From: an uncultured Lachnospiraceae bacterium
Lineage (GTDB): Bacteria; Bacillota; Clostridia; Lachnospirales; Lachnospiraceae
DNA length: 60,262 nt
Reading direction: 5' to 3'
Assembly: GCA_910585995.1 (NCBI GenBank)
Contig: CAJUGG010000057.1
Location: forward strand, 1 to 60,262
The position numbers and the translations under genes were made by a program. Positions within the stretch are counted from its first letter, which is position 1. Every line of letters starts with the position of its first letter. Positions 7,445 to 15,249 of the stretch are shown piece after piece. The notes beneath the pieces are model-generated. The model was not told the origin of the DNA, did not search any database, and saw nothing but the letters and a program-made list of their open reading frames with translations.

Positions 7445-7732
7445 ATGAACAAATATGAATTGGTATTGATTGTGAATGCAAGAATCGAAGATGATGAAAG
7501 AGCGACAGCCGTTGAAAAAGCGAAAGACATTATTGCACGCTTTGGCGGTGTTGTAACAGAAGTGGAAGACGGCGGCAAGAAGAGACTTGCTTATGAGATC
7601 CAGAAGATGAGAGAAGGATTCTACTATTTCATCCAGTTCGATGCGCCGAGCACCTGCCCGGCAGAAGTCGAGAAGCGCGTACGTATTCTGGACAATGTCA
7701 TCCGCTATCTGTGTGTGCGCAAAGATGCATAA
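7445..7732 (+). CDS. rpsF: Ribosomal protein bS6
   Basis: A 95-residue small-subunit ribosomal protein. It begins MNKYELVLIVNARIEDDERA and has the family's GGVVTEVEDGGKKRLAYEIQK and YYFIQFDAP segments. The ATG at 7445 follows an excellent AAAGGAGG and gives the normal length; the frame stays open upstream but that part lies in the leader. It is the first gene of the conserved rpsF-ssb-rpsR operon. In the ribosome S6 pairs with S18 on the platform of the 30S subunit. Confidence 0.97.
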   Translation: MNKYELVLIVNARIEDDERATAVEKAKDIIARFGGVVTEVEDGGKKRLAYEIQKMREGFYYFIQFDAPSTCPAEVEKRVRILDNVIRYLCVRKDA

Positions 7733-7758
7733 AGAGAGCATATAAGAGGTGATTGTTG

Positions 7759-8232
7759 ATGAATAAAGTAATTTTAATGGGACGTTTGACCAGAGATCCG
7801 GATATCCGTAGTGCCAATGGAGAGACTGTGACGACCGTAGCCAGGTTTACACTGGCAGTGGACCGCAGATTCGGCAGAAAAGAAGGAGAGCAGAACGCAG
7901 ACTTTATTGGCTGTGTTGCCTTTGGACGTACCGCAGAGTTTGCAGAGCGGTATCTGCGCCAGGGTATCAAAGTTGCAGTGACTGGCAGAATCCAGACCGG
8001 GAGCTATACCAATCGTGACGGACAGAAAGTCTACACTACTGATGTAGTGTTGGACGATATCGAATTTGCAGAGAGCAAAGCCGCTTCGGATGCAAACCGG
8101 AGCAATATGGGTATGGGAGGCGGCTATCAGCCCGCACCAGCTCCGGCACCAATGCCGAGTCCCATGGGAGCAGCCGGAGATGGTTTCATGAATATCCCGG
8201 ATGGAATCGATGAGGAATTACCCTTCAATTAA
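7759..8232 (+). CDS. ssb: Single-stranded DNA-binding protein
   Basis: A 157-residue SSB. The OB-fold covers about residues 1-105 (MNKVILMGRLTRDPDIR ... GRIQTGSYTNRDGQKVYTTDVV). A flexible glycine-, proline- and methionine-rich linker follows, then the acidic tip DEELPFN, which in the family recruits replication and repair proteins. The ATG at 7759 is chosen because AGAGGTGAT precedes it; a TTG six bases upstream is less likely. It sits 26 nt after rpsF and 40 nt before rpsR, in the usual order. Confidence 0.96.
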   Translation: MNKVILMGRLTRDPDIRSANGETVTTVARFTLAVDRRFGRKEGEQNADFIGCVAFGRTAEFAERYLRQGIKVAVTGRIQTGSYTNRDGQKVYTTDVVLDDIEFAESKAASDANRSNMGMGGGYQPAPAPAPMPSPMGAAGDGFMNIPDGIDEELPFN

Positions 8233-8272
8233 CAATCGGATTTGATAAGAAATGAGAAAAGGAGGAACCATC

Positions 8273-8536
8273 ATGGCTTACACCAAAAATGAAAAAGGCG
8301 ACGCTCCAAAGATGAGAAGAGGCGGACGCAGAAGAAAAAAAGTTTGCGTATTCTGTGGCAAAGAGAATAATGAGATCGATTACAAAGATGTAAATAAATT
8401 AAAAAGATACGTTTCCGAGAGAGGCAAGATTCTTCCGAGAAGAATCACCGGAAACTGTGCAAAGCATCAGAGAGCGCTTACTGTGGCTATCAAAAGAGCA
8501 AGACATATCGCGCTTATGCCCTACACAGCAGAATAA
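8273..8536 (+). CDS. rpsR: Ribosomal protein bS18
   Basis: An 87-residue ribosomal protein. The core VCVFCGKENNEIDYKDVNKLKRYVSERGKILPRR is unmistakable. This is the cysteine-containing form (CxxC plus a later C-A-K-H), which binds zinc in some bacteria. The ATG at 8273 follows GGAGGAACC. A strong intrinsic terminator follows the stop codon and closes the operon. Confidence 0.96.
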   Translation: MAYTKNEKGDAPKMRRGGRRRKKVCVFCGKENNEIDYKDVNKLKRYVSERGKILPRRITGNCAKHQRALTVAIKRARHIALMPYTAE

Positions 8537-8547
8537 GAACAACTTTT

Positions 8548-8577
8548 CGGGCACCGCTTCGGCGGTGTCTGTTTTTG
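8548..8577 (+). terminator. Intrinsic terminator of the rpsF operon
   Basis: The hairpin GGCACCGC-TTC-GGCGGTGTC is followed by GTTTTTG shortly after the rpsR stop codon. Confidence 0.9.
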
Positions 8578-8647
8578 TATAAGGAGAAATGTATGCGGGC
8601 GACGGGTCTGTCACAAAATGGATGCCCCTGAGACTGCGAGATTCGTC

Positions 8648-8676
8648 TTGTCCAAAACCAAGGTTGATGGTATAAT
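8648..8676 (+). promoter_or_regulatory. Promoter of gdpP-rplI-dnaB
   Basis: TTGTCC (8648-8653) and TATAAT (8671-8676) are 17 nt apart. The leader to the gdpP start is about 100 nt and contains a short inverted repeat around GCAGTGCG/GCACTGCG (about 8693-8739). Confidence 0.75.
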
Positions 8677-8783
8677 GTCCACGTAAGCAATGAGCAGTGC
8701 GTATTCAGACAGCGACGCTTTCTCTCGCTGTGCACTGCGGACTACACCATATCACACATTTGAATCAAGGAAACCCAATCATC

Positions 8784-10829
8784 ATGAAGAAAGATATCAA
8801 ATTAAAAGGACAGCTTCGGCTATATGTACGATGGCCGCTATATCTGACGGTACTCCTGATAGCTATGAACGTCTGGATCTATGTGATCTCTTCTTATGCA
8901 GGTATGGTTATGGCCGGTTTTGTGGTGGCTTATGCCATCATTGCGGGAGTTCTCTATTTTCGTAATAAACCGGTGATCTATACAGAGCTGGTCTCTTTTG
9001 CGACCCGCTACGGGCAGATCCAGAAGAACCTTCTAAAAGAATTGGCACTGCCTTATGCGCTTCTCTCAGAAGATGGGCGGATTATCTGGATGAATAAGCA
9101 ATTTATGAAGATCACGGATAAAGGCCCTGCATACAGCCGCAGCATCAGCACGATTTTTTCAGAGATTAGCCGCACGCTGCTGCCAACAGATGAAGAGACT
9201 CACACACAGATCGAACTCACGTTCGGAGAATCGGATTACCGTGTGGATATGAAACTGATTACCATGGAGGAGCGGGCCGACTCCAGTCATCTGACCAGCT
9301 CTTTAGAGTTTGAAGGAAGTCTGATCGCACTCTATCTGTTTGAAGTGACCGAGATCAACCGGTATATCCGGGAAAATCAGGAACAGCGCATGGCGGTTAG
9401 CCTGGTCTATATCGACAATTATGACGAAGTGCTGGAAAATGTGGAGGAAGTCCGTTCTTCCTTATTGGTTGCGCTGATTGAGCGAAAGATCAACAAATAT
9501 TTTAATGCCTATGACGGTATCGTGCGGAAATTAGAAAAAGATCGCTTTTTTGTGGTTATGCAGGAAAAAGCGCTTACGCAGATCAAGGAAAATAAATTCA
9601 GTCTGTTACAGGATATCAAGACCGTCAATATCGGCAATGAGATGGCCATTACTTTAAGTATCAGTATCGGTTCCGGCGGCGGTTCTTATATGGATTGTAT
9701 GGAATATGCCCGCAGCGCCATGGACTTAGCACTTGCCAGAGGCGGTGATCAGGCAGTCGTAAAGGCCAGAGATCAAATCACCTATTACGGCGGCAAGACC
9801 CAGCAGGTGGAGAAAAATACCAGAGTCAAGGCGCGTGTCAAGGCGCAGGCTTTAAGAGAGCTTGTGGAGAGCAAGGACAAGGTTGTGGTTATGGGGCACA
9901 AACTTCCTGACGCAGATGCATTTGGTGCAGCCGTGGGCATCTACAGGGCCGCCAAGACGCTGAATAAGAAGGCCTATATTGTCGCCAATGATGTGACCAC
10001 GTCGGTACGCCCCATGTTAGAGTTATTTACAGAGATTAACAGTTCCGAGCCGGGGATTGTGATCGGCAGCGGGCAGGCCAAAGAGATTGTGGATAAAAAT
10101 ACGGTGGTAGTGGTGGTGGATACCAACCGCCCCACCTATACAGAATGTGAGGACATCCTCACCATGACCCCGACCGTAGTGGTATTTGACCATCACAGAA
10201 GGGGAAATGAGGCCATCTCTCATGCAGCACTTTCCTATATCGAACCCAATGCTTCGTCAGCCTGTGAGATGGTCGCAGAGATTTTGCAGTATTTTGCAGA
10301 CAATGTGCGCCTAAAAGGCGGAGAAGCCGATTGTATGTATGCAGGTATTGTGATTGATACCGATAACTTTATGACTAAGACAGGCGTACGTACGTTCGAA
10401 GCGGCTGCATTCCTGCGCCGGTGCGGAGCAGATCTGACCCGTGTCAGAAAGATGTTTCGCAATGATATGGCAGAATACAAAGCCCGCGCTGAGGCAGTGC
10501 GGCATGCAGAGGTGTATCGGGGCTTTGCCCTTTCCACCTGTCCGGGCAGAGGTCTGACTAGCCCGACCATCGTGGGTGCACAGGCAGCGAACGAGTTGTT
10601 GAATATCGTGGGTGTGAAAGCATCCATCGTATTGACAGAATACAATGGAAAGATCTATGTCAGCGCACGTTCCATTGATGAGGTAAATGTACAGGTAATT
10701 ATGGAAAAGATGGGCGGAGGCGGTCATCTGAATATCGCCGGCGCACAGCTTTCCTGCTCGATAGAAGAGGCTATGAAAGCAGTGCGGGATACCCTGGATC
10801 AGATGTTTGAGGAAGGAGAATTAGAATGA
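8784..10829 (+). CDS. gdpP: Cyclic-di-AMP phosphodiesterase GdpP
   Basis: A 681-residue membrane enzyme that hydrolyses the second messenger c-di-AMP to pApA. Two N-terminal membrane segments (about residues 15-60) are followed by a PAS-like domain, a degenerate GGDEF domain, a DHH domain (MGHKLPDADAFGAAVG ... VVVFDHHRRG) and a DHHA1 domain with GGGGHLNIAGAQL. These residues form the two-metal active site of the family. The ATG at 8784 (MKKDIKLKG) is chosen since the frame upstream does not look like coding sequence and lies in the leader. The stop codon overlaps the rplI start as ATGA. The linkage gdpP-rplI-dnaB is conserved in Firmicutes. Confidence 0.95.
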   Translation: MKKDIKLKGQLRLYVRWPLYLTVLLIAMNVWIYVISSYAGMVMAGFVVAYAIIAGVLYFRNKPVIYTELVSFATRYGQIQKNLLKELALPYALLSEDGRIIWMNKQFMKITDKGPAYSRSISTIFSEISRTLLPTDEETHTQIELTFGESDYRVDMKLITMEERADSSHLTSSLEFEGSLIALYLFEVTEINRYIRENQEQRMAVSLVYIDNYDEVLENVEEVRSSLLVALIERKINKYFNAYDGIVRKLEKDRFFVVMQEKALTQIKENKFSLLQDIKTVNIGNEMAITLSISIGSGGGSYMDCMEYARSAMDLALARGGDQAVVKARDQITYYGGKTQQVEKNTRVKARVKAQALRELVESKDKVVVMGHKLPDADAFGAAVGIYRAAKTLNKKAYIVANDVTTSVRPMLELFTEINSSEPGIVIGSGQAKEIVDKNTVVVVVDTNRPTYTECEDILTMTPTVVVFDHHRRGNEAISHAALSYIEPNASSACEMVAEILQYFADNVRLKGGEADCMYAGIVIDTDNFMTKTGVRTFEAAAFLRRCGADLTRVRKMFRNDMAEYKARAEAVRHAEVYRGFALSTCPGRGLTSPTIVGAQAANELLNIVGVKASIVLTEYNGKIYVSARSIDEVNVQVIMEKMGGGGHLNIAGAQLSCSIEEAMKAVRDTLDQMFEEGELE

Positions 10830-11272
10830 AAGTAATATTATTAGAAGATGTCAAATCAGTGGGAAAAAAAGGAGAACTGGTGGAGGTCAGTGACGGATAT
10901 GCAAGGAACTTTATCTTTGCTAAAAAGCTTGGGGTAGAAGCGACACCTAAGAATCTGAATGATCTCAAATTAAAGAAAGCTCACGAAGATAAGTTAGCAG
11001 CACAGCGGTTAGAAGATGCAAAAGCATTTGCTGCAGATCTGTCAAAAGTTCAGGTGACATTGACGATTAAAGCAGGAGAAGGCGGAAAATTGTTCGGCTC
11101 GATTTCCTCCAAAGAGATTGCACAGGCGGCAAAAGAACAGTTGAATCTCGATATTGACAAGAAAAAGTTGGTGCTTCCCACTCCGATCAAATCCGTAGGG
11201 ACGACGCTGGTTCCCATCAAGCTGCATCCGCAGGTGACAGGGGAGCTGAAAGTGATCGTACAGGAAGCCTAA
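10826..11272 (+). CDS. rplI: Ribosomal protein bL9
   Basis: A 148-residue large-subunit protein with the normal two-lobed layout. The N-terminal domain MKVILLEDVKSVGKKGELVEVSDGYARNFI binds 23S rRNA, a long helix rich in lysine links the two lobes, and the C-terminal domain contains GGKLFGSISSKEIAQA. Its start codon overlaps the end of gdpP by four bases, which suggests coupled translation. dnaB follows after 12 nt. Confidence 0.97.
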   Translation: MKVILLEDVKSVGKKGELVEVSDGYARNFIFAKKLGVEATPKNLNDLKLKKAHEDKLAAQRLEDAKAFAADLSKVQVTLTIKAGEGGKLFGSISSKEIAQAAKEQLNLDIDKKKLVLPTPIKSVGTTLVPIKLHPQVTGELKVIVQEA

Positions 11273-11284
11273 GGAGCGTTACGG

Positions 11285-12628
11285 ATGGAAGAAGCACTAA
11301 TCAAACGTGTGATGCCCCATGATGATGAAGCGGAAAATTCCGTAATCGGTGCCATGCTGATTGACAATGACTCCATTATGATCGCATCAGAGATGGTACG
11401 GGGAGAAGATTTCTACCAGAAGCAGTTGGGGATTGTCTTTGACACGATGGTAGAATTATATAATGAAGGAAAACCAGTGGAACCGGTGATGCTACATACC
11501 CGGCTAAGAGAAAAAGGGATGCCAGAAGAGGCTTGCAGCGCAGAGCAGATCCTGCGCTGGATGAGTCCGCTTCTGGCCTCTTCCAATATTCACAATTATG
11601 CAGAGATTGTTGCAGAAAAAGCAGTCTCAAGAAGGCTGATCCGTCTGAATGAACAGATCGCCAATACCTGTTATGCAGGTTCTGAGAAGGTGGAGCTAGT
11701 CCTTGCAGAAGCAGAAAAGCAAGTATTTGAACTGGCACAAAGAGGCGGCAGGAATGAGATCATTCCCATTCGACAGGTTGTTATCAACGTAATGAAAAAG
11801 ATCGATGCAGCCTCCAGAGCCAGAGGGCGGGTGACGGGATTAGAGACAGGATTTATGGATCTGGACTATAAGACTTCCGGATTACAGCCTTCGGATCTGG
11901 TGCTGATCGCTGCCAGACCGTCGATGGGTAAGACCGCATTTGTCCTGAATCTGGCACAGCATATGGCTTTTAAAAAAGGACAGGCAGTGGCGATCTTCAG
12001 CCTGGAGATGTCCAAAGAACAGCTGGTCAATCGTATGCTGTCTCTGGAATCCCATGTGGATGCCCAGAAGATCCGTACCGGGCGCCTCAATGACGAAGAG
12101 TGGATGAATCTGGTAGAGGGTTCTGCCAACATTGCCAATTCTAAGTTGTTTATTGATGACACACCAGGCATCACCCTGCCAATGCTTCGCTCCAAATGCC
12201 GTAAGATTAAGATGGAGCACGATATCAAGATTGTGATCATCGACTATCTGCAGTTGATGAATGGAGACCACAACAGCAACGCTTCTTCCAGACAGCAGGA
12301 GATCTCAGAGATCTCCAGAGGCTTAAAGGCTCTCGCAAGAGAGCTAGATGTGCCGGTGGTAGCGCTGTCACAGTTAAGTCGTGCCGTGGAACAAAGACCC
12401 GATCACCGGCCGATGCTCTCAGACCTGAGAGAATCCGGCGCCATCGAGCAGGACGCAGATGTAGTGATGTTCTTATACCGGGAAGGCTACTATAACCGTG
12501 ACCTTTCCGAGGCAGAACAACGAGTAGCAGAAGTGATCATTGCCAAACAGAGAAATGGCCCCATAGGAACCGTAAACCTGTTGTGGATCCCAGAGCTGAC
12601 AAAATTCAGCGATATGGACCGGGGGTAG
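11285..12628 (+). CDS. dnaB: Replicative DNA helicase DnaB
   Basis: A 447-residue helicase that unwinds DNA at the replication fork as a hexamer (called DnaC in Bacillus subtilis). The N-terminal domain (PHDDEAENSVIGAMLID) binds primase. The RecA-like motor follows, with Walker A ARPSMGKTAF, Walker B IVIIDYLQLM, the SRQQEISEISRGLKALARE segment and the arginine-finger region RPMLSDLRESGAIEQDAD. Length and all motifs are normal. It is the last gene of the gdpP operon; no strong terminator was found right after it. Confidence 0.97.
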   Translation: MEEALIKRVMPHDDEAENSVIGAMLIDNDSIMIASEMVRGEDFYQKQLGIVFDTMVELYNEGKPVEPVMLHTRLREKGMPEEACSAEQILRWMSPLLASSNIHNYAEIVAEKAVSRRLIRLNEQIANTCYAGSEKVELVLAEAEKQVFELAQRGGRNEIIPIRQVVINVMKKIDAASRARGRVTGLETGFMDLDYKTSGLQPSDLVLIAARPSMGKTAFVLNLAQHMAFKKGQAVAIFSLEMSKEQLVNRMLSLESHVDAQKIRTGRLNDEEWMNLVEGSANIANSKLFIDDTPGITLPMLRSKCRKIKMEHDIKIVIIDYLQLMNGDHNSNASSRQQEISEISRGLKALARELDVPVVALSQLSRAVEQRPDHRPMLSDLRESGAIEQDADVVMFLYREGYYNRDLSEAEQRVAEVIIAKQRNGPIGTVNLLWIPELTKFSDMDRG

Positions 12629-12677
12629 AGATAAACCTCTCCCCCTCCCATTCCCAGCCCTTTTTCAAAGATTACGC

Positions 12678-12706
12678 TTGCATCTTAGCCCTTTTTATAT
12701 TAAAAT
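12678..12706 (+). promoter_or_regulatory. Promoter of the ferredoxin gene
   Basis: TTGCAT (12678-12683) and TAAAAT (12701-12706) are 17 nt apart, about 50 nt before the ferredoxin start codon. Confidence 0.65.
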
Positions 12707-12758
12707 AGGGACAGAGCCAAAGAAGGTATCAAAAAATAATTAAGGAGGATTAAGTACT

Positions 12759-12929
12759 ATGGCATACGTTATTTCTGACGAGTGTGTAGCTTGCGGTTCC
12801 TGCGCAGATGTCTGTCCGGCAGATGCTATTTCTGAGGGGGATGGAAAGTACGTTATCGACGCAGATGCTTGCTTGGAGTGCGGCACCTGTGAGGCAGAGT
12901 GCCCGAACGACGCGATCTCTGCTGAATAA
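12759..12929 (+). CDS. 2[4Fe-4S] ferredoxin
   Basis: A 56-residue clostridial-type ferredoxin, an electron carrier of the cytoplasm. Two cluster motifs are complete: CVACGSCADVCP near the N-terminus and CLECGTCEAECP in the second half, giving eight cysteines for two [4Fe-4S] clusters. The approximate internal duplication and the length are typical. AAGGAGG ends 10 nt before the ATG. It stands alone between its own promoter and a strong terminator, as expected for a highly expressed fermentative electron carrier. Confidence 0.95.
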   Translation: MAYVISDECVACGSCADVCPADAISEGDGKYVIDADACLECGTCEAECPNDAISAE

Positions 12930-12950
12930 AGAAGAGGTACAGAAAAAGAA

Positions 12951-12983
12951 AAGACATAGTCCTATAGGACTATGTCTTTTTTT
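12951..12983. terminator. Bidirectional terminator
   Basis: A perfect 28-nt palindrome, AAGACATAGTCCTA and its complement, is followed by a T-run and preceded by an A-rich run. It can end transcription of the ferredoxin gene from the left. The last codons and the stop of the MerR-like gene lie inside the hairpin, so it also serves that gene from the right. Confidence 0.9.
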
Positions 12984-13600
12984 GGTCGCTCCCCGAAAAA
13001 CCAAGACTTTTTACGAGGCTCTTTTATTTTGGGTTCTTTGATCTTTACTTCTTTTATCTTGGGTTCCTTGGCTTTCTTATTGGCTTTTCTGCCAAGGGCA
13101 AGTATCTTTCGCTGTTTTTGGGAGGAGCGGATCAGCTCGTCCAATTTTTTAAAGTGTGTCTCTTCCCGTTCTTCCTGAAGCCTGAAGAGGTAGTCCATCT
13201 CTTTGACCACCTGTGTGGATACCTGGTGGCTTAACTCCTTCCCCATCTCCTGCTGGTTTTCCCGTATGGCCTGAGATACCACTTTTCCAAGAATCACCTG
13301 GAACTGCTGCATCTTGTCGTCCATATCCACAGGAGGCTCCGGTTCGCGGACAATCGCTGGTGGCACATTACCCTGTTCCATCTCCGGCAAAAGTACCTTG
13401 ATCGCTTTTAGCTGAAAGCCCTGTTCTTTTAGCTCCTTAATGTGATGAAACATCTGGATGTTATCTTCTGTATAGCAGCGATGACCCATTTCGTTGCGTT
13501 CGATGGGCAGCTCCAGCTCATCTTCCCAATATCTCAGAACATGAGATTCCACATCCACCATCTTGGCAGCGTCAGAGATCATATAGCGCTTTGCATCCAT
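12962..13600 (-). CDS. MerR-type helix-turn-helix protein with coiled coil
   Basis: A 212-residue protein with an N-terminal MerR-like helix-turn-helix (MISDAAKMVDVESHVLRYWEDEL ... MGHRCYTEDNIQMFHHI). A glutamine- and glutamate-rich, probably coiled-coil, middle follows, and a very basic tail with KIKEPKIKEP repeats. The architecture recalls RacA-like or DUF3967-type proteins, but the specific role is unknown. The start at 13600 places GGAGGG 6 nt upstream; the ATG at 13606 would touch the ribosome binding site. The stop codon lies within the bidirectional terminator shared with the ferredoxin gene. Confidence 0.8.
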   Translation of the reverse strand: MDAKRYMISDAAKMVDVESHVLRYWEDELELPIERNEMGHRCYTEDNIQMFHHIKELKEQGFQLKAIKVLLPEMEQGNVPPAIVREPEPPVDMDDKMQQFQVILGKVVSQAIRENQQEMGKELSHQVSTQVVKEMDYLFRLQEEREETHFKKLDELIRSSQKQRKILALGRKANKKAKEPKIKEVKIKEPKIKEPRKKSWFFGERPKKDIVL

Positions 13601-13790
13601 ATACATCCCTCCACCTTATGAAATTGTACGTTGCAGTTCATAGGACTGCATGAACTGTAAAATTTATACATATTCAGTATACCAATACTCCCTTGATTTT
13701 GCAAGTAAATAGGCTTATAATATGTTCTAAAGTGTTACAGAGCATTTTCGACAGACTGTGACATGGAAAAACGACAGGAGGTACTTTGGG

Positions 13791-13991
13791 ATGGCAAAGA
13801 TTACAAAAGACATGATCATTGCGGACCTGGTGAAGATGGATGAGAATATCATACCGATTCTGATGAGAGAGGGTATGCACTGCATCGGATGTCCGTCTGC
13901 ACAGGCAGAGAGTCTTGGAGAAGCAGCGCTGGTACATGGGATGGACCCGGATGTATTAGTGGCAAGGCTGAATAATTTTTTAGGAGCATAA
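13791..13991 (+). CDS. DUF1858 domain protein
   Basis: A 66-residue protein of the DUF1858 family (MAKITKDMIIADLVKMDENIIPILMREGMHCIGCPSAQAES). The CIGC motif could bind a metal or cluster. Family members occur alone or fused to redox and hybrid-cluster enzymes; the function is not settled. The ATG at 13791 follows CAGGAGGT, whereas the upstream frame start is unsupported. A hairpin after the stop separates it from the convergent mecA gene. Confidence 0.85.
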   Translation: MAKITKDMIIADLVKMDENIIPILMREGMHCIGCPSAQAESLGEAALVHGMDPDVLVARLNNFLGA

Positions 13992-13999
13992 TCAGACAA

Positions 14000-14033
14000 A
14001 ATAGAGGCTGCTGCGTATGCGGCGGCCTCTATT
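14000..14033. terminator. Hairpin between convergent DUF1858 and mecA genes
   Basis: AATAGAGGC (14000-14008) pairs with GCCTCTATT (14025-14033), with inner GC/GC pairs. No long T-run follows on either side, so termination is inferred from position. Confidence 0.55.
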
Positions 14034-14037
14034 CGCG

Positions 14038-14772
14038 TCATACCTCAGAGAGGGACTGCAGCGCCTTATCAGGAAGCAGTATAGAAAAATGTTCTTTCAT
14101 ATAGGCTTCTCCACTGATCGTGTACTTGCCGCTGGCTCCATACTCGGATAAGATATTGCAGACCTTATTGAACTCCTCCGGCGTATGGTCAGACTTGGTA
14201 ATGACCAGATGATATTGGGTGCTGTCAGGATTCTTATACAGCCGGTTCTCGCCGTGATAGATTCCTTTTAAGATGCGGGAGGCCTCTAAGAGGGAATCCA
14301 GGCGCAGGAAGATATAGAGCTTTCTCATGTCAAGCTCATTGGCCAATGTGGCTGCCTGCTGCTCTCGGGTCTCTTTGGGCGTGTTTTTCAGACGATGCTC
14401 CAAGAGTTTCTGGAAGAGATCTAAGACCTCATCTGCACCGTCGGGTAAAAAGTCCTTGACGGATTCATCCAGGGAATCCGAGGTATTCTGGGAGAATCTG
14501 GAAAATCTGGTATCCAGCTCCTCCGGATCTGACACTTTCGTTATATCTAAAATAATGCACTCATTCGGCATAGGTATTGCTTCAATCATCAAAGGAATGT
14601 TATCGGCCTCAAAGCCAAATTGGTGCGAGGCCTGCTCCATCATATCCCGGAACAGAGAACGCGCTTTCTCAGAACCATAGGCGATCTCACTGAGCTTGAT
14701 ATGGCGAACTTCCAAATCATCACGTGTCAGAATACAACGTATTTTGTTTTCATTGATTTTTTCGATTTTCAT
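14038..14772 (-). CDS. mecA: Adaptor protein MecA
   Basis: A 244-residue adaptor that brings substrates to the ClpC-ClpP protease. It starts MKIEKINENKIRCILTRDDLE, as the family does. The C-terminal domain (LYIFLRLDSLLEASRIL ... LYKNPDSTQYHLVITKS) is the part that binds ClpC in characterised members. A charged linker with many serine and acidic residues lies between the two domains. The gene is monocistronic, with its own promoter at 14810-14838 on the minus strand and a convergent hairpin behind it. Confidence 0.92.
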   Translation of the reverse strand: MKIEKINENKIRCILTRDDLEVRHIKLSEIAYGSEKARSLFRDMMEQASHQFGFEADNIPLMIEAIPMPNECIILDITKVSDPEELDTRFSRFSQNTSDSLDESVKDFLPDGADEVLDLFQKLLEHRLKNTPKETREQQAATLANELDMRKLYIFLRLDSLLEASRILKGIYHGENRLYKNPDSTQYHLVITKSDHTPEEFNKVCNILSEYGASGKYTISGEAYMKEHFSILLPDKALQSLSEV

Positions 14773-14809
14773 GCGCTCACAACCTGTTATATTATTTGTA
14801 GTTTAATAT

Positions 14810-14838
14810 AGTATAAACAAAAATCAGAAATATGTAAA
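14810..14838 (-). promoter_or_regulatory. Promoter of mecA
   Basis: On the minus strand TTTACA (14833-14838) and TATACT (14810-14815) are separated by 17 nt, about 40 nt from the mecA start codon. Confidence 0.65.
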
Positions 14839-15249
14839 GTATGGCTTGTTGCTAATAGAGGAAAATATTCTGAAATTTTTGTGAATAATCCTTGAAAATC
14901 GTTTCATGTTGTGTATAATGGAGCTGTAAGTCTATGTTTCTGATTCTTTTCACATTTCTGTGGAAAAAATCCAGTTGTTTTATGGTAAGTAAAGGAGGGA
15001 TGCAAAAAGGGCAGTCTGTACATATTTATAAGGAATATAATATATCACGGAATCTTCTTTTGGAATGATGTGCATACTGCAAGATGAGAGCAAAGCTGTC
15101 GGGAGATCTGTCAATAGAACAGTAAGAGAAGAAAAGTCTTTATGTCCTGAGATTGTGGTGGTGGGAATGGCAGCTTTGTGGTATACTAATGGTTACAGGT
15201 GTGTGAAGCGCAGCCTTTCACGAGAGATAAAGTGAGCAGGAGGACGTTC
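14839..15249. other. Long intergenic region between mecA and the GH18 gene
   Basis: About 410 nt without a convincing gene. A plus-strand promoter TTGAAA-16-TATAAT lies at 14892-14919. A second likely start, an extended -10 box TGGTATACT, is at 15178-15186 close to the GH18 gene. An AAAGGAGGG at about 14994-15002 is followed too closely by an ATG to define a gene. The space between the promoters could hold a short untranslated RNA, but no clear fold was recognised. Confidence 0.4.

Noticed and set aside
12962..13606. Start of the MerR-like gene at 13606
   Set aside because: The GGAGGG would touch this ATG directly; the ATG at 13600 has the right spacing.
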